DNA of 64,000 nucleotides from Ruminococcus sp. AF46-10NS (GTDB lineage: Bacteria > Bacillota > Clostridia > Lachnospirales > Lachnospiraceae): positions 62,001 to 126,000 of the forward strand of contig NZ_QRNF01000005.1 of assembly GCF_003474435.1 (NCBI RefSeq), written 5' to 3'. Shown piece by piece: positions 1-8,344 of this stretch (position 1 is its first letter; the number at the start of each line of letters is the position of its first letter). A program made the position numbers and the translations under genes. A model generated the notes under the pieces. It was not told where the DNA came from, did no database searches, and saw only the letters and a program-made list of their open reading frames with translations.

Positions 1-489
1 ACCGTTCATTTTCTTAATGGCTAACTGTGCTTCCTTCATAGCCTGCTGTGTTGTTGTAGCAAGACTGTAAACATAAGTTCCAACCGGCATTCCAACCTTC
101 TCTGCCTGCTTCATATTATAGTCATATTTCTTATCCATATAATTCAGGCCGTAGGAAATCCGCACAAAGGCAAAATCTACATTATCTTTCTTTACCTTGG
201 CCCAGTCGATAGTATCCTGCCATTCAGAGACATCAATTCCCCTTGTAATAGCTCCTTTCAGTTTTTGTCCGCTTCCGTTATAGCATACGCCATTAATCTT
301 CTTCCACACTTTGGAACTGGCTCTGGAATTCTGCGTTGCCTTTCCAGCTGGCACTTTTTCTTCCTGAGCCACTGCTTCACTGCGGTCTACTCCGCCACCT
401 CCCATTGCCATTACTGTAGTCCCCATTGTTCCAATGCTCAGCATTGCCGCCATACAACCTGCTGCCAGCCATTTCTTCCAATTTCGCAT
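1..489 (-). CDS. GH25 lysozyme-like cell-wall hydrolase (C-terminus beyond window)
   Basis: Secreted muramidase-type protein expected to cut the peptidoglycan glycan chain. The first 163 residues are visible. Residues 1-25 form a signal peptide (MRNWKKWLAAGCMAAMLS start, hydrophobic core, small residues). A linker follows, then the start of a GH25 barrel near residue 80 with GIDVSEWQ, which carries the usual catalytic Asp, then DFAFVRISYG and a GTYVYSLAT strand. The ATG at 489 is preceded by GGAAGG at a good distance. It has its own promoter and operator-like repeat (526-553) and lies downstream of the L,D-transpeptidase gene, fitting a cell-wall role. The gene runs off the left edge, so total length and any C-terminal binding repeats are unknown. 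Confidence 0.85.
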   Translation of the reverse strand, partial: MRNWKKWLAAGCMAAMLSIGTMGTTVMAMGGGGVDRSEAVAQEEKVPAGKATQNSRASSKVWKKINGVCYNGSGQKLKGAITRGIDVSEWQDTIDWAKVKKDNVDFAFVRISYGLNYMDKKYDYNMKQAEKVGMPVGTYVYSLATTTQQAMKEAQLAIKKMNG

Positions 490-525
490 TTTATTTCTTT
501 CCTTCCCTGAATCTACTTATTTGTT

Positions 526-553
526 CCTGTCTGCTCATCATTATACAGACAGG
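526..553 (-). promoter_or_regulatory. GH25 lysozyme promoter with flanking inverted repeat
   Basis: On the minus strand a perfect TATAAT (540-545) lies inside a perfect 8-bp inverted repeat, CCTGTCTG (526-533) and CAGACAGG (546-553). A weak -35 (TTTACT) is 17 bp upstream. The repeat brackets the -10 box, so it may be an operator for a dimeric repressor, or a hairpin at the start of the transcript. The binding protein is unknown. Confidence 0.5.
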
Positions 554-578
554 AAAATGGAAAGTAAAGCTATATATG

Positions 579-622
579 GAAAAAGACCGGTGCCAGCCAC
601 TCAGGCTGAACACCGATCTTTT
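579..622 (-). terminator. Rho-independent terminator of the L,D-transpeptidase gene
   Basis: Stem AAAAGACCGGTG (581-592) pairs with CACCGATCTTTT (611-622) with one G-U pair, plus an inner CAGCC/GGCTG helix. On the minus strand it ends in a T-run. It lies about 40 bp past the transpeptidase stop. Confidence 0.85.
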
Positions 623-661
623 AAATCTTTATACTGCTATCTTCTTATGTTTTTAACAAGA

Positions 662-3348
662 TCACGGAACTGCCGGATCTGTTGGGTCAAAGTTCTTTGA
701 ACCACGTAATGGTGTGATTGGTTTACGTCCTAACGGGCCTTTGAATGTTTCATTCTTGTTGTATTTACCATCAAAAATACGAATGGTAGCTCCATTGCAG
801 TTGTAATATACCCATTTTGCATCTGCAACACAGACACGAATACATCCATGAGATGCCGGATTACCAAGTTTCATATATTCTCCAACTGAAAGATTATAAA
901 CACTTCTTGTTGCACCAGCTACAGAATGAACAAAAATTCCTCCCTGTCCACATCCTTCAACGTGAGTTCCATACTGTCCCCAGGACGGTCCCATCAATGG
1001 CTGCCATCTCAAACTGCTTCTCAATGTATAAGTACCAGTCCATGTAGGTGTTCCGGAAAGTCCGACAGAAACACGGATGGTTTTAACTGGAATTTTCTTG
1101 CTGGAATTGGTATATACAGTCATAACTCCATTAATTCTATCAACTTCCACATAATATGGTCCTTTATAAATAGAAGATATATCATTACGACGATATCCGT
1201 TCTTATCAAAGTAATAGAGTTTACCACCAATCCAGCAGCTTGTATTTTTCACATAATCTTTTCCAGTACTTGGATTAATATATTTTACTTTATTGTTGTA
1301 ATCACTGATAACTACCCATCCCGTAGTAAAACGGCCCTGATTATCAAGACGGCCATTGACCTTACCACGCTTAATTGATTTATTAGTTACTACTTTATAA
1401 TCTTTCAGATAATACCAGTATTTGCCAACTTTCTGCCAGCCGCTCTTTTTGAGAACGCCCTTTCTGTCTGCATAATACCATTTATTTTTGTAGCGGATCA
1501 GTGTGTTCTTGTACATCCATCCTCTATGTGTCTTAGAATTAGAGGTTGCAAAGAAATAATACTTGTTGTTGATCTTTGTGATACCGCTTGCTACTTTTCC
1601 TGTACTTGTGAAATAGTAGCTCTTCTTTGATGATTTCACAGTGATCATCTGGTTCTGGTAATGATTTCCCTTCTTATCAAAGTAGAACCATCCATAATAT
1701 TTTCCTGCTGAATTGGTAAGCTTCTGCCAACCAGTCTTCTCAACAACTCTTCCTGCTGTACCGCCAAAATAATAATACTTATTAGATGCTCCAGGCATTT
1801 ATGCCAGCTGTTCTTCCAGGTAGCTCTCTTTCCGTTGCTGCCGAAATAATATCTGTAGCCCTTGTATTTAACAAGTTTATTCTTGATGACATGACCTTTT
1901 TTGGAGTCTGTAATATAATAAGCATTATCCTGTGCTTTCGCCATAGTACTCTTCAGGACATATCCGTCAGCACTTAAAAGGAATGTATTGGTCTTGGACA
2001 TTACCTTGGATACATATATTCCATGTTTCATGACCTGGCCGATCGTGGCTGTCTTCGGGCTGCAGTAAATGAAACGTTTTACGCCCTTACTGTTCTTATA
2101 GTACATCCATCCATTATGAAAAAGTTTTCCAGGGATACCATCCGTACCCTTAGTTGGCTGGAAATAATATTCAAAAGTCTCAGATCCTGCTTTCAGCTTC
2201 TTAATTCCTGTGTATGGCTTACCATTTTTATCTAATGTATAATAATCGCTACCAATTTTCTGAAGTTTGCCTATCTTCTTGAGATCTGTTACAGATTTGA
2301 AATTTCCTGTTTTATCTGCATAATAGCGGAATGTACTTCCTGTCCACAGCCAGTATTTCTTCTGCTGCTGTCCCATATTGGATGTCCATGGTGCAATAGC
2401 CTTGTCCTTGCTGTCAGAATACAGAGTCGCCTTGCTACTCTCCATGAAGTACCATTCTACTGTCTGTGTTCCTGTGTATCCGGCTGTTCCCGGTTTGCGT
2501 GTCATACGACCTGTCACCAGATATCCGTCTTCATTAAAGAGATAATATCCTGTATGTCCATTAGTCCTGATCTGAAGAAGACCGTCCTGTGCTGTAAAGT
2601 AATTATCCTCAACAGATCCCGCGTCTGCTGCACTGGCGTCATTATCCTGTGCAGCATCTCCTGTCTGTGCAGCATCTCCTGTCTGTGCAGCATCTCCCTC
2701 GGAAACCTCTGTTTCTGCAGCAGAATTCTCTGTCACATCCTCAATTTCTGTTTCTGCAGCCTGCTGTGCTTCTGTACTATCTGTTGAAGTTTTCCCCTCC
2801 GGAACCATGTCATCAGATACTTTCTTCTTACGAAGCCTGTAACCCAGATCATCAGATGTCCAATCACTAACTGTAGCTTCAACAATTCCATTTACGAGCT
2901 CTGCTCCTGTGCTGGAAGCAACATCTGTATTTCCATTGTCTACAGCCTTCTGATCTTCTCCATCTGCTGATGTGATCTGCAATTCCTCTGCATCCCCTGC
3001 ATTAAAATCATCCGCCTGATCAGCATCCGGTGTCTCAGTAATTTCTGGTATTTCTGTGATATCTGGTGTCTCAGTGACTTCCGGTGTCACAGTACTGTCT
3101 GGAGTTTCAGTAACATCCGGTGTTTCCGTAATTTCCGGCATTACCTCAATCCCTGTACTCTCTCCTGGTGTCTCATCAGGCTGAGGCTGCTGTTCTGCCT
3201 CATCACTGAAACTGTCCCCGGCTGATCCTGACTCAGTCTCAACCACAGCCTGAACTTCCGGAGTGCCTAATGCAGCTGCCCCGGCCTCCAGTGTTCCGCC
3301 CATACATAATGCAAGGCTGAGCACTACTGCCACAATTCTTCTTTTCAC
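662..3348 (-). pseudogene. Secreted L,D-transpeptidase (YkuD) with cell-wall-binding repeats, one frameshift
   Basis: Two overlapping frames (3348-1645 and 1798-662) make one protein of about 895 residues. The GTG start at 3348 has AGGAGG seven bases upstream, while the longer in-frame ATG has no such site. The N-terminus is a signal peptide (KRRIVAVVLSLALCMGG). A Thr/Pro/Glu-rich spacer with TPEVTETPD-type repeats and a GDAAQT repeat follows, then many Trp/Tyr/Gly cell-wall-binding repeats (WYYADRKG-like). A C-terminal YkuD domain has FVHSVAG and SHGCIRV with the catalytic Cys. The frames join if one A is restored near 1798-1801 (TGGCATAAATG becoming TGGCATAAAATG), giving WHKMPGASNKYYYF. The enzyme would make 3-3 crosslinks or anchor proteins to peptidoglycan. 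The break may be real, a sequencing error or phase variation. Confidence 0.8.
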
Positions 3349-3398
3349 AATAATTCCTCCTGCTTGTGCCGCCATAAATGGTTGATATTTTGTTACGG

Positions 3399-3662
3399 TT
3401 ATTCGCCCAATCCACTCCTGATAAGAGCCGCAAGAGCATCAATTGCCTCCTGCTCATCCTCACCATCGCAGATCAGTGTGATCTCATCTCCGCTTTTTAC
3501 ACAGGCTCCCAGAACACTTAGTACACTCTTGGCATTCGCTGTACCTCCGTCATACTGAAATGTCACTGAAGACTTATATTTGATTGCCTCACCGCACAAA
3601 AGTCCTGCGGGGCGGAGATGAAGTCCTGACGGGTTCCTGACCGTTACCTTACAACTTAACAT
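3399..3662 (-). CDS. ptsH: HPr family phosphocarrier protein
   Basis: Phosphocarrier of the PEP-dependent sugar phosphotransferase system. With the ATG at 3662 the protein is 87 residues, the usual HPr length. GLHLRPAG places the phosphorylated histidine exactly at position 15, and NAKSVLSVLG places the HPr-kinase serine at position 46, so both the transport and catabolite-repression sites are present. A longer in-frame start at 3725 would overlap cdaR and shift these positions. AGGAG lies 10 bases before the chosen ATG. The gene sits 34 bp downstream of cdaR, an unusual partner. Because both sites are kept it could be the main HPr, but a second copy elsewhere cannot be excluded. Confidence 0.85.
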   Translation of the reverse strand: MLSCKVTVRNPSGLHLRPAGLLCGEAIKYKSSVTFQYDGGTANAKSVLSVLGACVKSGDEITLICDGEDEQEAIDALAALIRSGLGE

Positions 3663-3696
3663 TACCGCTGTTCTCCTATACTGTTCCTCATCCTTA

Positions 3697-5004
3697 TTAT
3701 TTGGTACTGTTTCCGGTGTCCGCATTGGAAACCTTGGAAACCTTAATCTCAGCAGTTACATCCTCCAGAAGTTTATAGCCGTTTGGAAGACTGATATTAA
3801 TCGGCACCTCATAGCTGCCTTCTTCCCAATCATCCATGGATAAAGACGCATCCACAGCCCTCAGATCAAACTGCGACAGATTGCCATCGTCTGCCTGAAC
3901 TTTAAGTTCTATATCAGCCACTTCAAAGGCCATTTGCAAATCATCCGGCAATCCCTTAACTTTAATATCCTCAGTCGGGAAACTGTATATTTTACTGCCT
4001 TCCGGCAGGATATTAACCGTAATCCACAAATCTGAACTGGATCCTGATGTCAGCTTCAATCCATCCGGCAAAAGCTCTGCCAGATTCACTTTTTTCTCTA
4101 CATCATTGCTTTTTCCGGAAATATCCACATTCTCATTATCCAGATAAATGGTATTTCCCTGAAGTTTCAGATTATTCAGTGCTTCGTCACTTCCAGCAAC
4201 GCTGAATGTCTCCGGAACAGTTGTAACACTGTCCACAACATATCCTTCTGCCGGTTCACCAATATATCCGGCACTGACACGTATATCTGAACGTACTTTC
4301 CAAAGTTTGGCTGTAACATTAACTTTTCCGTTATTATCAAATTTCAGATAACTCATGGAATTAGATGAAAGTGTATCCTGATTCTTATCTGTAATCGTCA
4401 GCTCCGCATCGGATATGGTAGTATCCTGAGCGATTCCATCAACCCTTGAGCTTACATCTACGCTCACACTGTCTATTTTACCAACCAGGGATTCCGGTCC
4501 TGTAATTCTGACTTTTTCCGGATTTGCAGTAAGAGATGCGATTTCCATTCCCTGTGCAGCCTTACTGTCACCGCTGCTTACATTAATAGCAAATTCCTTG
4601 GTGACTTTTTTCTCAAGGTGAACACTTAAATTCTGCGGTACTACCCGAATATTCTCCGGAAGGATTCCTGCACAGGTTGCGGTAACAGGGATCATTACCG
4701 GATCTGTGTCTGTAGACTCTGCCTGCTGCAGATCTGCAACTGCTTTAATATCACTTGAAGTAAGACGGTTCACGTTCTTTCTTTCTCCTGTGATATAAAC
4801 ACGCACAGAATTCTCACTGTCGTCCTGCATTACCATCTCTCCAAGCTGATCCACATATGCTTCATTAATGATCTGCACATCTGTAATTACAAATCCTTTC
4901 GTAACAATGGGATTATCCACATTTACCACAATCAGCCAGACCAGAACTCCCACTACAACTGACATGATCTTCAAAGGGATATTCTTAGTCAGATTTTTCT
5001 TCAT
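3697..5004 (-). CDS. cdaR: CdaR, YbbR-domain regulator of diadenylate cyclase
   Basis: Membrane-anchored partner of CdaA that modulates c-di-AMP synthesis. One transmembrane segment lies near residues 12-28 (IMSVVVGVLVWLIVVNV), with the rest of the 435 residues outside. The extracellular part shows repeated YbbR-type beta domains, each with a V-x-I-T-G-P-E-S or related turn (for example VRITGPESLVGKI near residue 165). The start overlaps the end of cdaA by 20 bp, indicating translational coupling. In Bacillus, cdaA-cdaR is followed by glmM; here it is followed by an HPr gene. Length and domain order are normal. Confidence 0.9.
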   Translation of the reverse strand: MKKNLTKNIPLKIMSVVVGVLVWLIVVNVDNPIVTKGFVITDVQIINEAYVDQLGEMVMQDDSENSVRVYITGERKNVNRLTSSDIKAVADLQQAESTDTDPVMIPVTATCAGILPENIRVVPQNLSVHLEKKVTKEFAINVSSGDSKAAQGMEIASLTANPEKVRITGPESLVGKIDSVSVDVSSRVDGIAQDTTISDAELTITDKNQDTLSSNSMSYLKFDNNGKVNVTAKLWKVRSDIRVSAGYIGEPAEGYVVDSVTTVPETFSVAGSDEALNNLKLQGNTIYLDNENVDISGKSNDVEKKVNLAELLPDGLKLTSGSSSDLWITVNILPEGSKIYSFPTEDIKVKGLPDDLQMAFEVADIELKVQADDGNLSQFDLRAVDASLSMDDWEEGSYEVPINISLPNGYKLLEDVTAEIKVSKVSNADTGNSTK

Positions 5005-5869
5005 GTTTCACTCTCCCTTTCAGCAGATTTCTCAGTTTGCTGTTATCAACTACCTTTTTATTCTGGGCAGAAACAAGTATTTCCCGCAGCTGTTTGCTGT
5101 TAAGGCCTCTGGAAAGTTCTCCCCCCTCTGCAACTGAAACCTGTCCTGTCTCCTCTGAAACAATGATCGTAAGAGAATCTGTCGCCTCACTGATTCCCAC
5201 ACCTGCTCTGTGCCTGGTTCCCAGCTGTTTGCTCAGTTCCATATTGTCAGAGAGCGGAAGGTAACAGGTCGCAGCAACAACACGGTTTCCCCGGACGATC
5301 ACTGCACCATCATGAAGAGGTGTATTATGTTCAAAAATATTAATCAGAAGCTGACTGGTAAGGATACCGTCAATATTGATACCTGTACGCACATATTCGT
5401 CCAGGCGGATCTCTTCCTCAATAACGATCAAAGCTCCGGTTTTCACCTCACCCATATCAAAACATGCCTTAACCAGTTCGTTTATGGTTTTGTCATTAAA
5501 ACGCTCCTGCACTTCCCTTCCGGAATCAAATGGAATGATCGTGGAAACGATCTTCTTCTGTCCAAGCTGTTCCAGTGCACGCCGCAGCTCAGGCTGAAAA
5601 ATTACGATCACACCGATCACAAGGACATTGGCCAGATTTCGGAATATCCACAGGATCGTATTCATCTTAAATATATAGGCTACAAGGATAAATGCAAGGA
5701 CTACCAGAATACCTTTCAGGAGTGTATAAGCCCGTGTAAACTTGATCCAGGCCATAAACTGATATACAAAAAAGGAAATCAATCCAATTTCAATAATGTC
5801 TATCACGCCAATTCCAGGCAATGTGATCTTTCCGATATATCCGCCAAGAATCGCCAGAATATTCTGCAT
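4985..5869 (-). CDS. cdaA: Diadenylate cyclase CdaA
   Basis: Membrane enzyme that condenses two ATP into cyclic di-AMP, the messenger controlling potassium and osmolyte balance and cell-wall homeostasis. Three N-terminal membrane helices (within residues 10-85) precede the DAC catalytic domain. The domain carries the DGA motif (LHDGAVIV) and the RHRA motif (GTRHRAGVGIS), both needed for ATP binding and catalysis. The 294-residue length is typical. The ATG at 5869 follows AAAGGAGG by five bases. It is 48 bp downstream of a two-gene membrane-protein block and overlaps cdaR. Confidence 0.95.
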   Translation of the reverse strand: MQNILAILGGYIGKITLPGIGVIDIIEIGLISFFVYQFMAWIKFTRAYTLLKGILVVLAFILVAYIFKMNTILWIFRNLANVLVIGVIVIFQPELRRALEQLGQKKIVSTIIPFDSGREVQERFNDKTINELVKACFDMGEVKTGALIVIEEEIRLDEYVRTGINIDGILTSQLLINIFEHNTPLHDGAVIVRGNRVVAATCYLPLSDNMELSKQLGTRHRAGVGISEATDSLTIIVSEETGQVSVAEGGELSRGLNSKQLREILVSAQNKKVVDNSKLRNLLKGRVKHEEKSD

Positions 5870-5917
5870 AGTCTCCTCCTTTCATCCTGATCCTTATTTA
5901 TCTGTTTTTCTCAGCTT

Positions 5918-7051
5918 TCAGAGATCTTTCAGGGACTCTTCCAGCTGCTTTTCAAAATCTATCTTATCTACTTCTTTCGGAGTTTCGTTTACTTTACTTT
6001 CAAAAACATCTTTCGGCATCTGTGCCAGTATTTCAGTTCTTTCTTCAGGAAGCGATTCTTTTTTATTCTGAGCTGTTTTTATTTTGTATGAAACAGCTGT
6101 ATTATCTTTCTTTTTTTCTTCACGTATCGGCTCTGCATTGATCTTCTTGATACTTCTCTCAGAAGTTGCAACTACTGCTTTCGGCACAGCCTTCACATAG
6201 TAGTAATATTCATCATCTTCATATTCCAGACGTTCTGTTCTGCTGTAGTCTCCTCCAAATACAAAAAACTCCAGCACAAAACCGATCAATACAGAAACTG
6301 CTGTGGAAATGATCATCGGTATCATGGATACTGTCACATCAAAGCAGAAATCTCCGGCAAGAATAACCAGAATATAACTTACGCCGCCAACAATAACAGC
6401 AATTCTCCATGCATAATCAAAGGATCGGGTTCTCAGAAGATTCACAAGAAGAACTACCACCACAAATGCGATCACTGTGATCCACATAGCCCAGTTCTGT
6501 ATAAGTCCGTCAGACAGAAGCTTGATCTTCCCCGCAATCTCAGTATCCGGATCACTTAATGCTGCTGACTGTGCATGAACAAAACGGATAAAATAATAAA
6601 TCACAACGCCGCATCCAGCCGGAAGGGAAGATAGTGCACTGCCTAACAGTCCTGCTCCAATAGGAAGAAGCGTCGGTACGCTGAATCCAAAAGAAAGAGG
6701 TGTCAGGATCATGGCCAGATTCTGTGAACTGCTGAATCTCAGAAAAAGAATCAGCATAAAAAGAATCAGAATCAGCATAAATCCGGCGGTTTCCACACCT
6801 ACTGCATAGCAATGTCCGATCATCAGTGCAAATCCGACAAACATCATCACAGATACCGGAAGAATGGAGCATACCAGTGCCAGGATCAAAATCACAAAAA
6901 TGTTATCCAGCTGCTTCATATATCCCATATTGCTGTTGATCCAGAGGAAATAAACAAATGCCAGCAGGAATTTCAAAACTGGCAGTATATATATTTCATA
7001 TTGTCCGTAAAATTTCTTTATATTCTGTTTGATCTCGAGTAAAGCTGTCAT
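5918..7051 (-). CDS. Uncharacterised multi-pass membrane protein upstream of cdaA
   Basis: I do not recognise a named family with confidence. The 377-residue protein has about eight to nine hydrophobic segments from residue 20 to 275, including FVILILALVCSILPVSVMM, a Leu/Ile/Phe-rich stretch near residue 95, and FGFSVPTLLPIGAGLLG. A hydrophilic, Lys/Glu-rich cytoplasmic tail of about 100 residues (KKINAEPIREEKKK and following) comes after. Its ATG overlaps the stop of the preceding gene (ATGA), so the two are translationally coupled, and cdaA follows after 48 bp. Similar proteins are sometimes loosely labelled as transporter permeases, but no ATPase or solute-binding partner is present. A role linked to c-di-AMP or envelope control is a guess from context. 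Confidence 0.8.
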   Translation of the reverse strand: MTALLEIKQNIKKFYGQYEIYILPVLKFLLAFVYFLWINSNMGYMKQLDNIFVILILALVCSILPVSVMMFVGFALMIGHCYAVGVETAGFMLILILFMLILFLRFSSSQNLAMILTPLSFGFSVPTLLPIGAGLLGSALSSLPAGCGVVIYYFIRFVHAQSAALSDPDTEIAGKIKLLSDGLIQNWAMWITVIAFVVVVLLVNLLRTRSFDYAWRIAVIVGGVSYILVILAGDFCFDVTVSMIPMIISTAVSVLIGFVLEFFVFGGDYSRTERLEYEDDEYYYYVKAVPKAVVATSERSIKKINAEPIREEKKKDNTAVSYKIKTAQNKKESLPEERTEILAQMPKDVFESKVNETPKEVDKIDFEKQLEESLKDL

Positions 7052-7482
7052 TTCCTATTTCCTCCTGCATTTCTCCGGATAGGTGTCCTCATCTCTTCCC
7101 GTCCGTAGATTTTTTCCAGTCTGGTAAGATCCTGATAATATTCCCGGACACTCTTCTTCGCCCTGCTGTACTTCACAGAATACTGAATGTAGGTCAGTAC
7201 TGAATACACGATAAGTATGATCAAATACCCGACTACAATATAAACTCCCACAGCCACCAGATCAATCTTATTCACATTATCCATAAGATATTCACTGAAA
7301 TATGCTGCTACTCCGGCAAGTCCCAGCACATAGCCGATAGTCACCAGAAAAAAGTTCTTGATCAGTGCAAGTCCAATATAGTCGCTCCGGTAAAATCTGC
7401 TCACCGGAAGATACTTTCTGCCCTCGCCATGCTCATACATGGCCAACCGGTTCATGATCTTCACCTTTTCTTCATTTACCAT
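7048..7482 (-). CDS. Small membrane protein, first gene of the cda operon
   Basis: A 144-residue protein with two clear hydrophobic helices (about residues 35-65, FFLVTIGYVLGLAGVAAYF, and 75-100, VAVGVYIVVGYLIILIVYSVL) and basic cytoplasmic ends. The C-terminus is charged and probably helical (SRAKKSVREYYQDLTRLEKIYG). No known domain is recognised. It has AGGAG upstream of the ATG at 7482 and a promoter at 7583-7611, so it opens the operon with the next membrane protein, cdaA, cdaR and possibly ptsH. The four-base overlap with the next gene suggests the two products act together. Confidence 0.75.
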   Translation of the reverse strand: MVNEEKVKIMNRLAMYEHGEGRKYLPVSRFYRSDYIGLALIKNFFLVTIGYVLGLAGVAAYFSEYLMDNVNKIDLVAVGVYIVVGYLIILIVYSVLTYIQYSVKYSRAKKSVREYYQDLTRLEKIYGREEMRTPIRRNAGGNRK

Positions 7483-7582
7483 AAATTACTCCTCATAAGC
7501 TTTCTTATCAGAAAAATTCCTGATATATATAACCCGGTTTTATTTTTTTATGCATCAAACCGCTTTCACTGCAATCAAATTT

Positions 7583-7611
7583 ATTGTAGCATAGATCACT
7601 ACCTATGAAAA
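7583..7611 (-). promoter_or_regulatory. Promoter of the membrane-protein/cdaA operon
   Basis: On the minus strand TTTTCA (7606-7611) and TACAAT (7583-7588) are separated by 17 bp, about 100 bp before the first start codon of the operon. The -10 matches five of six consensus bases and the -35 four of six. Confidence 0.55.
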
Positions 7612-7627
7612 GCATTTTTTGGCTCTT

Positions 7628-8344
7628 TCACTGCCTTCCCGCGCACACTGTGAGGAAATAAACAGCCTGTGCACCGGCCTCTGTAAGACATATCGCCATA
7701 GCATCCATAGTACTCCCTGTGGTGTATACATCATCAACCACCAATATGGAAATATCATCCAGTTTATGTGTAACTTCATATGCTTTTCGCAGATTATTTC
7801 TTCTCTGTAAAGCATCCAGTTTTTTCTGGGATCTTGTATTTCGAATCTTGAGCACCAGACTGTCTGTCCATGGGATCCCGGTATAACAGCTCAGTCTCTC
7901 TGCCAGATATGCAGCCTGGTTAAAACCTCTCATACGTTTCTTTGCAGGATGCAGCGGTACCGGTACGATAAGCTGCGGTTTCCATCTCTCCAGATATCTC
8001 CTGCCGTACACGCTCATGGCTTTTGCATAAAAATCACCGTATTCCCGGCATCCATAATATTTAAATCTGACCAGTGACTGCCGCCAGATCTCTCCATAAG
8101 GAAAAATGCTCCTTCCCTCTGTGAAATAATGGCCGCCTTCCCTGCAGACCACACAGTACTCTTCTTCCATCTTCACCGGTTTTCCACATTTCATGCAGAG
8201 TGAGCTGGAAAACGGCCTGATCTTCCCTGCACATTTCCCACAGAGAAGCTTGTTTCTGTCTTTCAGTACCTCATGACACAATGGGCACTTCTTCGGATAG
8301 ATCATATCCAGTAAAAATTCAGCAGTTTTTCTCAATTTTCTCAA
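7628..8344 (-). CDS. comFC: ComF family protein (phosphoribosyltransferase fold)
   Basis: ComFC-type protein of 238 residues, needed in competent bacteria for handling single-stranded DNA after uptake. The N-terminal zinc ribbon has paired CxxC motifs (CPLCHEVL, CGKC, CMKCGK, CVVC). The C-terminal half is a type I phosphoribosyltransferase fold with the PRPP loop VVDDVYTTGST. The likely start is TTG at 8344, overlapping the recD2 stop (TTGA); AAGGGA lies five bases upstream. Coupling to recD2 fits a DNA-metabolism role. Confidence 0.88.
   Translation of the reverse strand: MRKLRKTAEFLLDMIYPKKCPLCHEVLKDRNKLLCGKCAGKIRPFSSSLCMKCGKPVKMEEEYCVVCREGGHYFTEGRSIFPYGEIWRQSLVRFKYYGCREYGDFYAKAMSVYGRRYLERWKPQLIVPVPLHPAKKRMRGFNQAAYLAERLSCYTGIPWTDSLVLKIRNTRSQKKLDALQRRNNLRKAYEVTHKLDDISILVVDDVYTTGSTMDAMAICLTEAGAQAVYFLTVCAGRQ

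Noticed and set aside
1798..1800. Independent start codon for the downstream half of the L,D-transpeptidase
   Set aside because: No ribosome site precedes this ATG, and the reading frame continues the upstream repeats exactly, so one frameshifted gene is more likely than two genes.
2650..2700. Short repeated unit resembling a CRISPR array
   Set aside because: It is an in-frame protein repeat (GDAAQT) in the transpeptidase linker; there are no spacers.
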